Positions 16,737-24,899 are shown, counted from the first letter of the stretch. The stretch is 64,000 bases of DNA from JBBDXS01 sp040902195 (GCA_040902195.1 JBBDXS010000019.1:62001-126000), one strand, 5' to 3'. The notes: generated by a model from the sequence alone, not told the origin. Numbers and translations: made by a program.

Positions 16737-17933
16737 CTACGGTGTCCAGTTGCGCGTCTGGGGCTTGAACGCTGCCCAGGCGAACCAGAAGTGATCGCCG
16801 TGGATCACTGGCGCCAGTTGGGTACCTTCGAGGGGACCATCGACCGCCCGGCCCAGGATGTCCCACGTGCTGCCCGTCTCATCGTCAAGGATCTCCCCAT
16901 CTTCCGCCCGGAACGTGAGCGTGCGGCCGTCCGTCTCAGGAAGGAAGACGCCGGAGGCGCCGACGTCGCGCGAGTCCGCAATCGACGACGCGTCCAGCGC
17001 GGAGGCCGTTCCCGGCTGGAACAAGACGACGATCGGCGTGCCGCCGACGGTGTCTTCGACGACCAGCCGTTCTTCGAGTGCGCTGAACGGATAGGCCACC
17101 GTCTCGCCGTCCAGCTCGACCGCGACGACCCGCTCGGCGGGCGGCAGCCTGCTGTCGGCCTCGCCCTCGAACAGGAACGGGTTGGTCGTCTCGTCGTAGC
17201 CGACGTACGGATTCGTCCCGTAGGCGCGCGCGAACCCGGTGTCGCGCGACAGCACCATCCCCGCTGGATGGGCGGCGCGGAAGTCGGCGAACGAGACGGT
17301 CGAGGCGGGCACGAAGTCAAGAACGGTGCCGGTCAGGGAGCCAACGATCGCCTCGCCGGTGAACTGCTGCCACCAGCTCTCCGTCTGCCGGTCGTACATG
17401 ACGAGGTCGCTGTTGCGAAGCAGGCCGGACACGCCGAAATCGTAGACCGTGCCGGCCACATCGCGTTCGAACGCGATGGCCGAGTTGCAGAGCGGGCAGT
17501 AGGTCACGGTCAAGGGCATGTCGCCGACCGTGTCGTTGACGATCTCATGCCAGATGAGGATCTGGACGGGATAAGCGCGCGCCTCGCGATTGACCTCGAC
17601 GACGATCACGGGCTCGCGGTCGTCTAGGAAGGAGGTGGCCTCTGCGATCGGTATAAACTGCGGCTCATCAATGGCGGGAATGCCATCCTTGCCCGGCCCG
17701 CCGGAGACCAGCTCGGACGGATCAACGGCATGCTTCGCAAAGTCCGTGTCGGGCCACGAACTTCCGAAGCGGTCGCGGAACTCCTCGGTCGCGTCTTCCG
17801 CCGTCGCCGGGCTGGCGTGCTCGTCACCGCGGGCTGCCTCGTCGATGGCGGTCGAGCCGCCGCAGGCCGCAGCGATGACCGCGCCGACAGCCACGAGGGC
17901 AGCCAGGTAGCTAGCTCGTCTCGCTTTCAACGA
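16737..17933 (-). CDS. DUF3179-domain lipoprotein
   Basis: A DUF3179 protein with the family hallmark around residue 130, YPVQILIWHEIVND followed by VTYCPLCNSAIAF; the paired Cys and His suggest a metal or redox site, but the function is unknown. The N-terminus is a lipoprotein signal (positive residues, hydrophobic stretch, then AAACGG with the lipobox Cys). I prefer TTG 17933 because AGGAGGGG lies 8 bases upstream; an in-frame ATG at 17966 would add 11 residues inside the previous gene. It belongs to the leftward redox operon. Confidence 0.82.
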   Translation of the reverse strand, partial: SLKARRASYLAALVAVGAVIAAACGGSTAIDEAARGDEHASPATAEDATEEFRDRFGSSWPDTDFAKHAVDPSELVSGGPGKDGIPAIDEPQFIPIAEATSFLDDREPVIVVEVNREARAYPVQILIWHEIVNDTVGDMPLTVTYCPLCNSAIAFERDVAGTVYDFGVSGLLRNSDLVMYDRQTESWWQQFTGEAIVGSLTGTVLDFVPASTVSFADFRAAHPAGMVLSRDTGFARAYGTNPYVGYDETTNPFLFEGEADSRLPPAERVVAVELDGETVAYPFSALEERLVVEDTVGGTPIVVLFQPGTASALDASSIADSRDVGASGVFLPETDGRTLTFRAEDGEILDDETGSTWDILGRAVDGPLEGTQLAPVIHGDHFWFAWAAFKPQTRNWTP

Positions 17934-18246
17934 GTGTCCCCTCCTGTTGAGGGCGCGCCGTCGCATCGAGCGCCGCGCTCAGTTCAGCGGCGTCGGGGAC
18001 GACGCCCTGCGAAAAGACACGCCCGTCGATCGTAACCACCGGCGCATGCCAGCCGCCTCGCCGGAGCGCCTCGACGGCGTGGCGTAGCCAGGGCTTGATC
18101 TCAACCTCGATGTCGTCGCGGTCAAGCTCAGCCACGACACGCCGCACCTGCCGGATCGTGAGGTCGCACTCCTCGCAAAGGCGGTGAGGGATGGAGAGCG
18201 GGCCGAGCTGGCGGCCCGTGATCGGATAGACGGTTACGGTTGGCAT
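17911..18246 (-). CDS. Thioredoxin-fold protein with CEEC motif
   Basis: A 111-residue protein with a thioredoxin/glutaredoxin-like pattern: first strand VTVYPI, a CEEC pair (Cys24/Cys27, RLCEECDLT), then GGWHAPVVTIDGRVFSQG, where Ala-Pro resembles the cis-Pro loop. Glutamates between the Cys are unusual for an oxidoreductase, so metal binding or disulfide exchange are both possible. It overlaps the start of the DUF3179 gene. I do not recognise a named family. Confidence 0.65.
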   Translation of the reverse strand: MPTVTVYPITGRQLGPLSIPHRLCEECDLTIRQVRRVVAELDRDDIEVEIKPWLRHAVEALRRGGWHAPVVTIDGRVFSQGVVPDAAELSAALDATARPQQEGTLVESETS

Positions 18247-18342
18247 CGCTTAGTCCTCTACCATCAAGATACGGCCGTTCTACGGGCTTCGCATGTAGGC
18301 GAGATCACGAAGGAGCGGAATTCTGTTGCCCAGAACGCGCTT

Positions 18343-19080
18343 TCAAGACTCGGCAAGCGCTTTGAGGCCGGGCGCGTCCTTAATGCCGATGGAGAGCCGG
18401 TCGAGCTCGATCAGGCCGTCACGCCGGAACTCGTTGAGGATGCGCGTGACTGTCTCACGATACGACCCGACGGCGTCCGCCAGGTCCTGGTGCGACACGC
18501 CGTCGACTCGTCCGTCGGGGGCGCCTTCAGCGCGATGCAGGATCTCCGCCGCGAGCCTGGCCGGCACGCTCTTGAATGCCACGGTCTCGAGCCGGGTCTC
18601 CACCTCGCTCAGGCGGTTCGCCAGCAGCTCCAGGAAGCGCAGCGCGACCTGCGGTTTGTTGACGAGCAAGTGTTCGACGTCGGAGCGGCTCATGACGCAG
18701 AGCGTGCACTCCTCCGACGCCTCGGCGAACGTGTCGTGCATCCCCTGGCCGACGAGCGACATCTCACCGAAGACGGTGCCGGCGTCGACGCTGGCCAGCA
18801 CGAGCTTCTTGCCGTCCGGATTGATCCGGAACAGGTTGACGCGGCCGTGCTTGAGCACGAATAGGACCTCCCCCGTCTCGCCCGGCGTGTAGAAGACCTT
18901 GCCCCGACGGCAGGTGGTCATCGCCGTCATCCGCTCGATCTCTGCCATGTCGCGCGGACCGAGGTCGCGGAAGATGTCGGTCTCCGAGAGGAGCGCCAGC
19001 TTGCCGGAGGCGCCAAGCGGCCTGGCTGTCGCCGGGGATTTCGATTGGCGTCGACGTGAGATGCCCCCTAGGATGCGCAT
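18343..19080 (-). CDS. CRP/FNR-family transcriptional regulator
   Basis: A 245-residue regulator with a cyclic-nucleotide-binding-like beta barrel (about 30-150), a dimer helix and a winged helix. The recognition helix reads YRETVTRIL: Arg208, Glu209 and Arg213 match the R-E-x3-R triad with which E. coli CRP reads TGTGA, so it should bind TGTGA-N6-TCACA. Such palindromes occur nearby. The ligand pocket lacks the Arg-Ser pair of cAMP-binding CRP (GEMSLVGQGMHDTF), so the signal is probably not cAMP. Cys57, Cys125 and Cys128 could sense redox state (inference). It sits inside the thioredoxin operon. Confidence 0.92.
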   Translation of the reverse strand: MRILGGISRRRQSKSPATARPLGASGKLALLSETDIFRDLGPRDMAEIERMTAMTTCRRGKVFYTPGETGEVLFVLKHGRVNLFRINPDGKKLVLASVDAGTVFGEMSLVGQGMHDTFAEASEECTLCVMSRSDVEHLLVNKPQVALRFLELLANRLSEVETRLETVAFKSVPARLAAEILHRAEGAPDGRVDGVSHQDLADAVGSYRETVTRILNEFRRDGLIELDRLSIGIKDAPGLKALAES

Positions 19081-19089
19081 AGGGACAGT

Positions 19090-19356
19090 CTACCTCCGCC
19101 CAGAGGCCGACTCGATCGCGCGACTCAAGTCGGCCCGCGTGGGATTCCCGAGCGAGACCACGTCGCCGTTCAGCACGAAGGTGGGCACGGCGAACACATC
19201 CGCGGGCGGCTCGTCTGATTCGGCTACGTCGATGATCGTTACGGCCATATCCGGGTACGCCTTGCCCGCTTCCTGGGCGATCTTGACGGCACGCTTACAG
19301 GAGGGACAGCCTGCCTCCACATATACGTCCAATCGCACTGCTTTGCTCCTCTTCAC
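19090..19356 (-). CDS. Small thioredoxin/glutaredoxin-like protein (CPSC)
   Basis: An 88-residue minimal thioredoxin-fold protein: strand VRLDVYVEAG, CPSC active site (Cys17/Cys20), strand MAVTIIDV and cis-Pro loop AVPTFVLNG. It has no membrane segment. It may pass electrons between CcdA or TrxR and other partners, as small glutaredoxin-like proteins do. It lies 9 bases upstream of the CRP-family gene, with a CRP-type palindrome 26 bases before its ATG. Confidence 0.85.
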   Translation of the reverse strand: MKRSKAVRLDVYVEAGCPSCKRAVKIAQEAGKAYPDMAVTIIDVAESDEPPADVFAVPTFVLNGDVVSLGNPTRADLSRAIESASGRR

Positions 19357-19381
19357 TCTAGATACCTCGGACGCGCCCGGA

Positions 19382-19397
19382 TGTGATCTTGATCACC
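19382..19397. promoter_or_regulatory. CRP-type palindrome upstream of the small thioredoxin-like gene
   Basis: TGTGA-TCTTGA-TCACC, matching the TGTGA-N6-TCACA consensus at 9 of 10 half-site positions. It lies 26 bases before the ATG at 19356 and so could control the crp-like gene too (autoregulation). Confidence 0.6.
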
Positions 19398-19412
19398 AAG
19401 GCGCGCCGCGTC

Positions 19413-20240
19413 TTAGGTTCCGACCGCCTGCTCACCGGCCGGCTCGATCTGTCCTGGCCCGTCGCCCGGAAACTCGAGCTGGTAGGTCCGGTAGAGCCAG
19501 GGGATCTTGATGATCCCGAGCAGGTTCAGACCCATGACGATCAGGAGCGCGCCGGCGACCTTCTCGATCGTCCCAAGGTTGTCCCGGACGATGTAGCCCA
19601 CCGCTCCCACGGACGCGCCAAGCGCGACAAAGATCGCCGAGAAGCCCAGCACGAAGGCGACGGCGTGGCGGAACGTGTACCAGCGGGCGTTCCCGGCGGC
19701 CTCAGTGGAGACACCGGCCAAGTGCATCACGTAAGCGGGCACCATCGGCAGCACACAGGGAGAGAGGAAGGCGATCACGCCGGCGGCGAAGGCCGCAGCG
19801 AACCCGAAGACGCCCGTGACGCCGATGCCGGTCAGTCCGCCCTCCGCGGCCGTGACATTGTCGACGCCGCCGCCGAAGTACTGGTTGAAGATCGTGAACC
19901 GGTCGAAAAAGATGAGCGCACCGATGAAGATCACCAGCAGCCCGCCGAGCACCTCGAGGACGGGCATGACGGGCCGGATCTTGCGCATGCCCGTCATTAC
20001 GCTGCCCAGCGCCAGGCCAGCGATCAGGAACGGCACGCCCAGCCCGAGCGACCACGCGCTCAACAGGAACGTCCCCTTCCACACCGTCGCGGACGACGCG
20101 GCCAGCGCCAAGATCGCGCCCAGGATCGGCCCGATGCAGGGCGTCCACCCCACCGCGAAGGCAGAGCCGATGCCGAACGACTTCCCGTAGCGCAGGAGGC
20201 CCGCCGCGGTGCCAACAGATGGCGGAGCGGCGGCGTTCAT
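19413..20240 (-). CDS. CcdA-type thiol-disulfide membrane transporter with permuted halves
   Basis: A 275-residue, six-helix protein of the CcdA/DsbD transmembrane family, which carries electrons from cytoplasmic thioredoxin to extracytoplasmic thioredoxin-like proteins. Both conserved Cys are present: Cys35 in GWTPCIGPILGAI and Cys162 in FLSPCVLPMVPAY. The order is reversed: in ordinary CcdA the SPCVLP half comes first and the GWTPC half second. Here the GWTPC half is residues 1-125 and the SPCVLP half 140-245. It overlaps the upstream cyclophilin gene by 4 bp. Neighbouring thioredoxin-fold proteins are natural partners. Confidence 0.9.
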   Translation of the reverse strand: MNAAAPPSVGTAAGLLRYGKSFGIGSAFAVGWTPCIGPILGAILALAASSATVWKGTFLLSAWSLGLGVPFLIAGLALGSVMTGMRKIRPVMPVLEVLGGLLVIFIGALIFFDRFTIFNQYFGGGVDNVTAAEGGLTGIGVTGVFGFAAAFAAGVIAFLSPCVLPMVPAYVMHLAGVSTEAAGNARWYTFRHAVAFVLGFSAIFVALGASVGAVGYIVRDNLGTIEKVAGALLIVMGLNLLGIIKIPWLYRTYQLEFPGDGPGQIEPAGEQAVGT

Positions 20241-21001
20241 GATGCATTGCCCGGAGAGGCGGGCTCGGCGCCGGCCATCGCCACTTCGCGGATGTTGACC
20301 GACTGAATGAGGTCGCCTTGCTGCAGGCGCTCTGCGATCCCGATGCCGGCGGTCACGCGGCCGAAGGGCGTGTACCCATCGAACTGCTCGCTGTCCGCGA
20401 GCGCGATGAAGAACTGGCTGGCGTTCGCCATCCCGACGAACCCGGGCTCGAACTGCGCGGGACCTTCCTGCGGCAGATCGTAGCCCGGACCGCCGCGTCC
20501 CGTGCCGGTCGGGTCGCCCGTCTGCGCCGAGAAACCCGGGAAGACCGTCTGGAACGGCAGGCCGTCGTAGAAGCCGTCGCGGGCGAGGAAGACGAAGTTG
20601 TTCACCGTCTCGGGCGCGCGGTCGGCGAAGAGCTTGATCGCGATGTCGCCCTTCTCCGTCATCAGCGTTGCTACGTAGTCGCCTGCCGGATCGATGATGA
20701 GCGGGGGCGGCGCGTCGTATTGACGCACCTCCGGCGCATCGCGTTCCGGCGCGAGCGTCGTGATGGGATCATCATCCGGCTCGACGAAACCCTGGACGTT
20801 GGTGTGGCCCCCGCCAACCTGGTTGCCCGCGTAGAGCCCGCCGACAGCCAGGCTTCCCAGCATCAGCAGCGCTCCTCCGATGAAGAACAGGCGAACGTTT
20901 CCGAAGATGGAGAAGATCCCCCTCGGACGCACGTCGGCGGCGTTGGCGCTGCCAGGGTTGTACCGCCTTCGGCGGCGCTTCGTCTGCTGCTGTTTGGCCA
21001 T
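20237..21001 (-). CDS. Membrane-anchored cyclophilin-type peptidyl-prolyl isomerase
   Basis: A 254-residue protein: a basic N-terminus (TKRRRRRY), one membrane helix at about 34-58, then a cyclophilin domain (VATLMTEKGDIAIKLFADRAPETVNNFVFL split over two strands; FQTVFPGFSAQTGDPTG; FFIALADSEQFDGYTPFG). The classical active-site Arg-His of FHR is replaced (FQTV), as in many divergent bacterial cyclophilins. It should assist proline-limited folding outside the membrane. ATG 21001 is preferred over 21028 because GAGGAG lies 8 bases upstream. First gene of the leftward operon. Confidence 0.9.
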   Translation of the reverse strand: MAKQQQTKRRRRRYNPGSANAADVRPRGIFSIFGNVRLFFIGGALLMLGSLAVGGLYAGNQVGGGHTNVQGFVEPDDDPITTLAPERDAPEVRQYDAPPPLIIDPAGDYVATLMTEKGDIAIKLFADRAPETVNNFVFLARDGFYDGLPFQTVFPGFSAQTGDPTGTGRGGPGYDLPQEGPAQFEPGFVGMANASQFFIALADSEQFDGYTPFGRVTAGIGIAERLQQGDLIQSVNIREVAMAGAEPASPGNAS

Positions 21002-21059
21002 GTTTTGACTCCTCTCCGGTCTTCTCACAGGCAGTCTCCACCTCGGCGAGGCGCTGCAC

Positions 21060-21075
21060 CGTGATCGCAGTCACG
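21060..21075. promoter_or_regulatory. CRP-type palindrome 1 in the divergent redox promoter region
   Basis: CGTGA-TCGCAG-TCACG, a perfect inverted repeat of the half-sites, 59 bases upstream of the cyclophilin ATG and in the 169-bp region shared with the divergent TlpA gene. Confidence 0.65.
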
Positions 21076-21103
21076 TTCGCGGCCGGAAAGTTCTCGCGTC
21101 CCG

Positions 21104-21119
21104 CGTGATCGCGATCACA
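21104..21119. promoter_or_regulatory. CRP-type palindrome 2 in the divergent redox promoter region
   Basis: CGTGA-TCGCGA-TCACA, 44 bases after palindrome 1 (about four helical turns) and 52 bases before the TlpA ATG at 21171. Two phased sites suggest cooperative control of both directions by a CRP-family protein. Confidence 0.65.
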
Positions 21120-21170
21120 TGCGCAGAGGCCTGCGGGGCATATCCTCTCCTCGTACGAGGGAGGAGGCTG

Positions 21171-21848
21171 ATGGCGAAGAAAGACAAGCGCGTTCGGCGA
21201 GCGGACTCGCCGTGGCGCTGGTATCTCAAACAAAACCAGCGCTGGGTGCGGCGCCTGGGGGTCTTCGCGGCGCTTGCCGCGGTCGCTGTGGCGCTCTGGT
21301 TCATCGTCGACCCGCTCCAGGGACCACCTACCGCCGTTACCGAGAGTGGCGAGGAGGTCAGGGCAGGCGTCGTCGACACGCCGGGCGCAGCGGCGCGCAT
21401 TGGCAGCACCGCCCCGAACTTTGTGCTGCCGGACTACGACCAGAAGGCGGTCTATCTCGATCAGTTCGAGGGCAAGGTCGTCTTCGTAAACTTTTGGGCG
21501 AGCTGGTGCACCTTCTGCGAACAGGAGATGCCGGACATCTTCCGCCTCGCCGAGCGCTTCCCGGACGACATTGTCGTCCTCGCCGTCAATCGCGGCGAAT
21601 CGAAGGGAAGGGCCAAGGGCTGGTCGGACGGGCACGACTTCCCGGAGCTGCCGAACGTCCACTGGCTGCTCGACGAGCGGGAGGACGTCACCGACGAGTA
21701 CCGTGTCAGCGGGATGCCCCAGAGCTTCTTTGTTGACGCGAACGGCACCGTCCACCGGGAGTTGCGCCGCGTCACCGATTACGATGAGATCCGCGGCACC
21801 CTTCAGGACATGCTCGAGCGCGTGGGCCCGCAAGCCATAGGTGGCTAG
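21171..21848 (+). CDS. Membrane-anchored TlpA/ResA-like thioredoxin
   Basis: A 225-residue protein with a basic N-terminus, a membrane helix at about 30-46 and a redoxin domain with active site CTFC (Cys113/Cys116, NFWASWCTFC). The cis-Pro loop is SGMPQSFFVD. The domain lies outside the cytoplasm and is a likely electron acceptor from the nearby CcdA. ATG 21171 has GGAGG 5 bases upstream, so the longer in-frame start at 21105 is rejected. Divergent from the cyclophilin-ccdA operon with shared CRP-type sites. Confidence 0.92.
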   Translation: MAKKDKRVRRADSPWRWYLKQNQRWVRRLGVFAALAAVAVALWFIVDPLQGPPTAVTESGEEVRAGVVDTPGAAARIGSTAPNFVLPDYDQKAVYLDQFEGKVVFVNFWASWCTFCEQEMPDIFRLAERFPDDIVVLAVNRGESKGRAKGWSDGHDFPELPNVHWLLDEREDVTDEYRVSGMPQSFFVDANGTVHRELRRVTDYDEIRGTLQDMLERVGPQAIGG

Positions 21849-21863
21849 GGGCGGAACCCGCTG

Positions 21864-22643
21864 ATGCCCTCGCGCCGCTGGCCGGGTTCGCCCCGAGTGT
21901 ATGACTTCCTGAAGCGGATCAACGCCGCGTCGCTGCGGCGTAACTGGCGGGTCGATGGTGACGGCCTGGAACGCTTGGAACAGTTCCAGCGCGGCATCCT
22001 CGCCTTCAACCACGGGCATCTGGTGGACGGGACGGTTGTCATGCCGCTGGTGCACGAGCGCGTTCTCTTCATGTGCGACGCGCGCGCCGTCGATGCTCCT
22101 ATCCTCGGCCACGTCCTTCGGGCGATGGGTGTGCTCCGGGTGGACGTCACCCGGCCCGACCCCCTCGCCGCCGTCGCGGCGGTGCGCGCCGCGTCCGCCG
22201 GTCACCTGTTGGGCGTGTTCCCGGAGGGGCGGGTCAGCGGGGCGCGCGGCCTCCTGCCGGCGCGCCTGGGCGTCGCCTACGTCGCGGCCAGATGGGAGCT
22301 ACCGATCCTCCCCGTCGCGATATGGGGGCTGGAAGCGTTCGACCGGCCACTCGATGTGTATGTGAGGCGCGTCCGGCCCGTGATCAACGTGCGCGTCGGC
22401 GCGCCACACGTGGTCCGTGCGCTCGTGCGCGACCGCGAGGCTGTTCGCGTGGCCGCCGACGCCATCATGGTGCTCATCGCCGGCATGCTGCCCGTCCCGA
22501 TGCGCGGGGTCTATCAAGACCGTTCCGATCATTACGAACGAGGCTGCCACGCCATCAACGCCGGCTGGGTGCGCCCGCTGGATGCGGCACCGTCCTGGGA
22601 AGCGCCGCCCTCGTGCCGTGGTAAAATACTCCCGAGCGTATGA
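21864..22643 (+). CDS. PlsC-type lysophospholipid acyltransferase
   Basis: A 259-residue acyltransferase of the PlsC/LPLAT superfamily. Motif I is NHGHLVD (His-x4-Asp) and motif III is GVFPEGRVSG (FPEG); ILPVAIWGLEAF matches the later conserved block. It esterifies a lysophospholipid or a related acceptor at the inner membrane face. It follows the TlpA gene by 15 bases and its TGA overlaps the ATG of the selenoprotein gene (ATGA), so all three are probably one operon. Confidence 0.87.
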   Translation: MPSRRWPGSPRVYDFLKRINAASLRRNWRVDGDGLERLEQFQRGILAFNHGHLVDGTVVMPLVHERVLFMCDARAVDAPILGHVLRAMGVLRVDVTRPDPLAAVAAVRAASAGHLLGVFPEGRVSGARGLLPARLGVAYVAARWELPILPVAIWGLEAFDRPLDVYVRRVRPVINVRVGAPHVVRALVRDREAVRVAADAIMVLIAGMLPVPMRGVYQDRSDHYERGCHAINAGWVRPLDAAPSWEAPPSCRGKILPSV

Positions 22644-23302
22644 CTCAGCCATCTGGGCCGACCGACGAGCAGCTCCAGCGCCTCGGACTCACTAGGGAGC
22701 GTTGGGAGAAGATACAGACCGAGCTCCGCGAGCGCGAGGCGCGGGCGCCTGCGGTGGGTACGTCCGCGCCCGACTTCGAGCTGCCGCTGCTCGACGACCG
22801 CGCCCGAACGGTCCGCCTCTCCAGTTTCCGCGGCAAACGGTCTGTCGCGCTCATCTTCGGCTCCTATACCTGACCGCCCTTCCGCAAGCAGGCCGGGCGC
22901 CTGCAAGAGCTCCACCGCCAGTACGGCGACCGCGTCGAGTTCCTGGTCGTCTACATCCAGGAGGCGCACCCGACGGATGGCTGGCAACTCCAGATCAACG
23001 TCGATGAGGCTGTGGAGGTCGCCCAGCCCGTGTCCTTCGACGAGCGCGAGCACGTCGCGGGGGCGTGCGCGCTGCGCCTCGACCTGAAGATCCCAACCGT
23101 CATCGATGACATGGAGAACAGCACCGATCTGGCCTACTCGGCTCTGCCCGATCGGCTCTACCTGATCGGCGTGGACGGGACGATTGTGTACCGAAGCGGT
23201 CCCGGCCCGATGGGCTTCAGGCCGGACGAGTTGGAGGCGGCGATTGCCGACTACCTGGACAGCGGTTCGGGCTCGCGGGTGACGGACTCCGCGAAGGGGT
23301 GA
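22640..23302 (+). CDS. Iodothyronine-deiodinase-like selenoprotein (in-frame UGA = Sec78)
   Basis: A 220-residue thioredoxin-fold protein interrupted by a TGA at 22871-22873. Read as selenocysteine, the frame gives FGSYT-U-PPFRKQ, the diagnostic deiodinase active site (vertebrate enzymes have T-U-PPF), and continues with VVYIQEAHPTDGW, the other deiodinase signature, to a normal stop. Redoxin features surround it: VGTSAPDFELP, VRLSSFRGK and IPTVIDDMEN. A hairpin fitting a bacterial SECIS begins 14 bases after the UGA. Bacterial deiodinase-like proteins are known selenoproteins or Cys homologues of unknown substrate, probably peroxide or thiol redox. A caller without Sec would split the gene into 22640-22873 and 23012-23302. 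Confidence 0.92.
22888..22904 (+). promoter_or_regulatory. Putative bacterial SECIS hairpin of the deiodinase-like gene
   Basis: GCAGGC (22888-22893) pairs perfectly with GCCTGC (22899-22904), leaving the loop CGGGC with a G among its first two bases. The loop starts 20 bases after the UGA, within the range usual for bacterial SECIS elements. Confidence 0.6.
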
Positions 23303-24225
23303 ATGTGGAGCGGGGCGTGGATCGTGCCCGCCCGAAAGGCCCCATTATCGTCGACATACGACGACAGCACATCCTCACCCAGACGTTCGCCTTCCTCGAG
23401 CAGGCGGTCGACCGCGGCCAGGTTACCTAGACTGACCGGAGATTCGACGCCGGGCTGGACCACCGTGATCCGGGCGCGCGACGCGAGGCGCTCGACGTCT
23501 CGTTCCACGCGCTCTCGCTGCACGATATCCAGCGTTTGGCTCCAGAGGCTAGGGATGTCGCTTGGCCGCGTGCCCTCGATGCACCGAGACAAATCGACAG
23601 CCAGGATCTCGCTCGCTCCGAGCTCGACGGCGGTATCGAGGTCCAAGTTGGCAAGCACACCGCCGTCGACGTAGAGGTCGCCGCCTATCTCCACCGGACA
23701 GAAGATTCCGGGAAGCGCGGTGGAGGCCAGCACGGCACGCGAGACGGGCCCATCGTGGAACACCGACTTACATCCTTGCGTCAAGTTGGTGGTCGTGATG
23801 TAGAGCGGGACCTTCGTCGCGGCGAAGTCGTCCTCGGGCGCATGGCGTTCGACGAGCTCCTGAAGGAGCCTGGAGTTCGCGAGGCAGAGCTGCCGTGACA
23901 CTACCTGGTACGCCACGCGCGCGGGGTTGAAGAGAAAGAGCCGCTTGTTGCGCAGGCTCTTCCAGATCTCCGCGAGCTTTTCGGTGCCGTCCGCGTCCGG
24001 GAAGAAGGACAGAAACGCGCCGTTGAGCGCGCCGGCGCTGGTACCGATGATCATCGACGGTCGGTAGGACGTGCGAAACAGGGCGTGCAGGAACCCCGCC
24101 TGCAGCGCGCCAAGCGCGCCGCCACCGCTGAGGACGAGAGCGCGCGACCGGCGCGCCGGGGCGGGGTTCCCGGCAGGCCGGTCGTCGCGTGGGGAGGGCT
24201 CGAGATTCACAGCCGGGCTCGACAT
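23251..24225 (-). CDS. Patatin-like phospholipase
   Basis: A 324-residue patatin-family lipid acyl hydrolase with a Ser-Asp dyad: oxyanion loop SGGGALGALQAG (about 35), nucleophile elbow GTSAGALNG and catalytic Asp in DGGVLANLD. It hydrolyses acyl esters of membrane lipids. No signal peptide, so it acts from the cytoplasm. It follows a four-helix membrane-protein gene by 3 bases on the same strand, and its 3' end overlaps the convergent selenoprotein gene by 52 bp. Confidence 0.9.
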   Translation of the reverse strand: MSSPAVNLEPSPRDDRPAGNPAPARRSRALVLSGGGALGALQAGFLHALFRTSYRPSMIIGTSAGALNGAFLSFFPDADGTEKLAEIWKSLRNKRLFLFNPARVAYQVVSRQLCLANSRLLQELVERHAPEDDFAATKVPLYITTTNLTQGCKSVFHDGPVSRAVLASTALPGIFCPVEIGGDLYVDGGVLANLDLDTAVELGASEILAVDLSRCIEGTRPSDIPSLWSQTLDIVQRERVERDVERLASRARITVVQPGVESPVSLGNLAAVDRLLEEGERLGEDVLSSYVDDNGAFRAGTIHAPLHIHPFAESVTREPEPLSR

Positions 24226-24228
24226 CGC

Positions 24229-24756
24229 CTACGCCAGGGCACCGTAGGTCACGCCGACGATCAGCCCGAACATGACGTGTAGCATGAAGAAACCCATGAC
24301 GGTGAGCGGCGGGTAGTTCAGGCCGAAGAACCCCGGCGGGTCCAGTAGCTCTTCGTCCGGTGAGATCGAGCCGCCGCCTGCGAATGCGGGCACCAGCTTG
24401 GGATGCACCGGGCGCATGCGCGGGTGCATGAGCGGCATGACACCCAGCATGGTTCCCGCAATGGCGGCGTGCACAAGCCCGATGAGAGCGCCGGCTCCCG
24501 CGCCGGCGCCCGCCGACTCAATATCTAGCCCTGTGAGTACGCCTCCATGGATCAGGCCGAACGCGGCGCTCATCATCGCGTGGATCATGAAGCCGACGAG
24601 ATACGCCGACGCGCCTGCGGGAACCACCATCGTGCCGACGATCTTCAAGAAGTCCATCTTCATCTGTCGTGGCAGCATCCAGATCATCGGGTAGAGCACG
24701 GCGACCATCGCCGCTCCACCGATCAGGCCGCCTAGGACTGCAGCTCCTGCGTTCAT
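24229..24756 (-). CDS. Four-helix membrane protein of unknown function
   Basis: A 175-residue integral membrane protein with hydrophobic segments at about 5-27, 40-64, 80-103 and 150-173. The stretch PLMHPRMRPVHPKLVPAF lies in the last loop, rich in His, Pro and Met, which may bind a metal (speculative). ATG 24756 is preferred because GGAGGTGG lies 6 bases upstream; an upstream in-frame start at 24864 has no such site. Probably co-transcribed with the patatin gene. No family recognised. Confidence 0.7.
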   Translation of the reverse strand: MNAGAAVLGGLIGGAAMVAVLYPMIWMLPRQMKMDFLKIVGTMVVPAGASAYLVGFMIHAMMSAAFGLIHGGVLTGLDIESAGAGAGAGALIGLVHAAIAGTMLGVMPLMHPRMRPVHPKLVPAFAGGGSISPDEELLDPPGFFGLNYPPLTVMGFFMLHVMFGLIVGVTYGALA

Positions 24757-24812
24757 GTGTCCACCTCCGAGTGCTTTCTGATCCCAGCGTAGCGGTGCGG
24801 CTGAACGCTCAC

Positions 24813-24828
24813 CGTGATCTGCATTACA
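24813..24828. promoter_or_regulatory. CRP-type palindrome (one mismatch)
   Basis: CGTGA-TCTGCA-TTACA lies 56 bases upstream of the membrane-protein ATG (minus strand), in the region shared with the divergent spondin-domain gene. The TTACA half departs from TCACA by one base. Confidence 0.45.
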
Positions 24829-24899
24829 TGCTTCCTGTGGATCGCCATGTTCATCGCCCAGCATAGGCGAACCATTACACGGAGACGTTAGCGTTTCGT

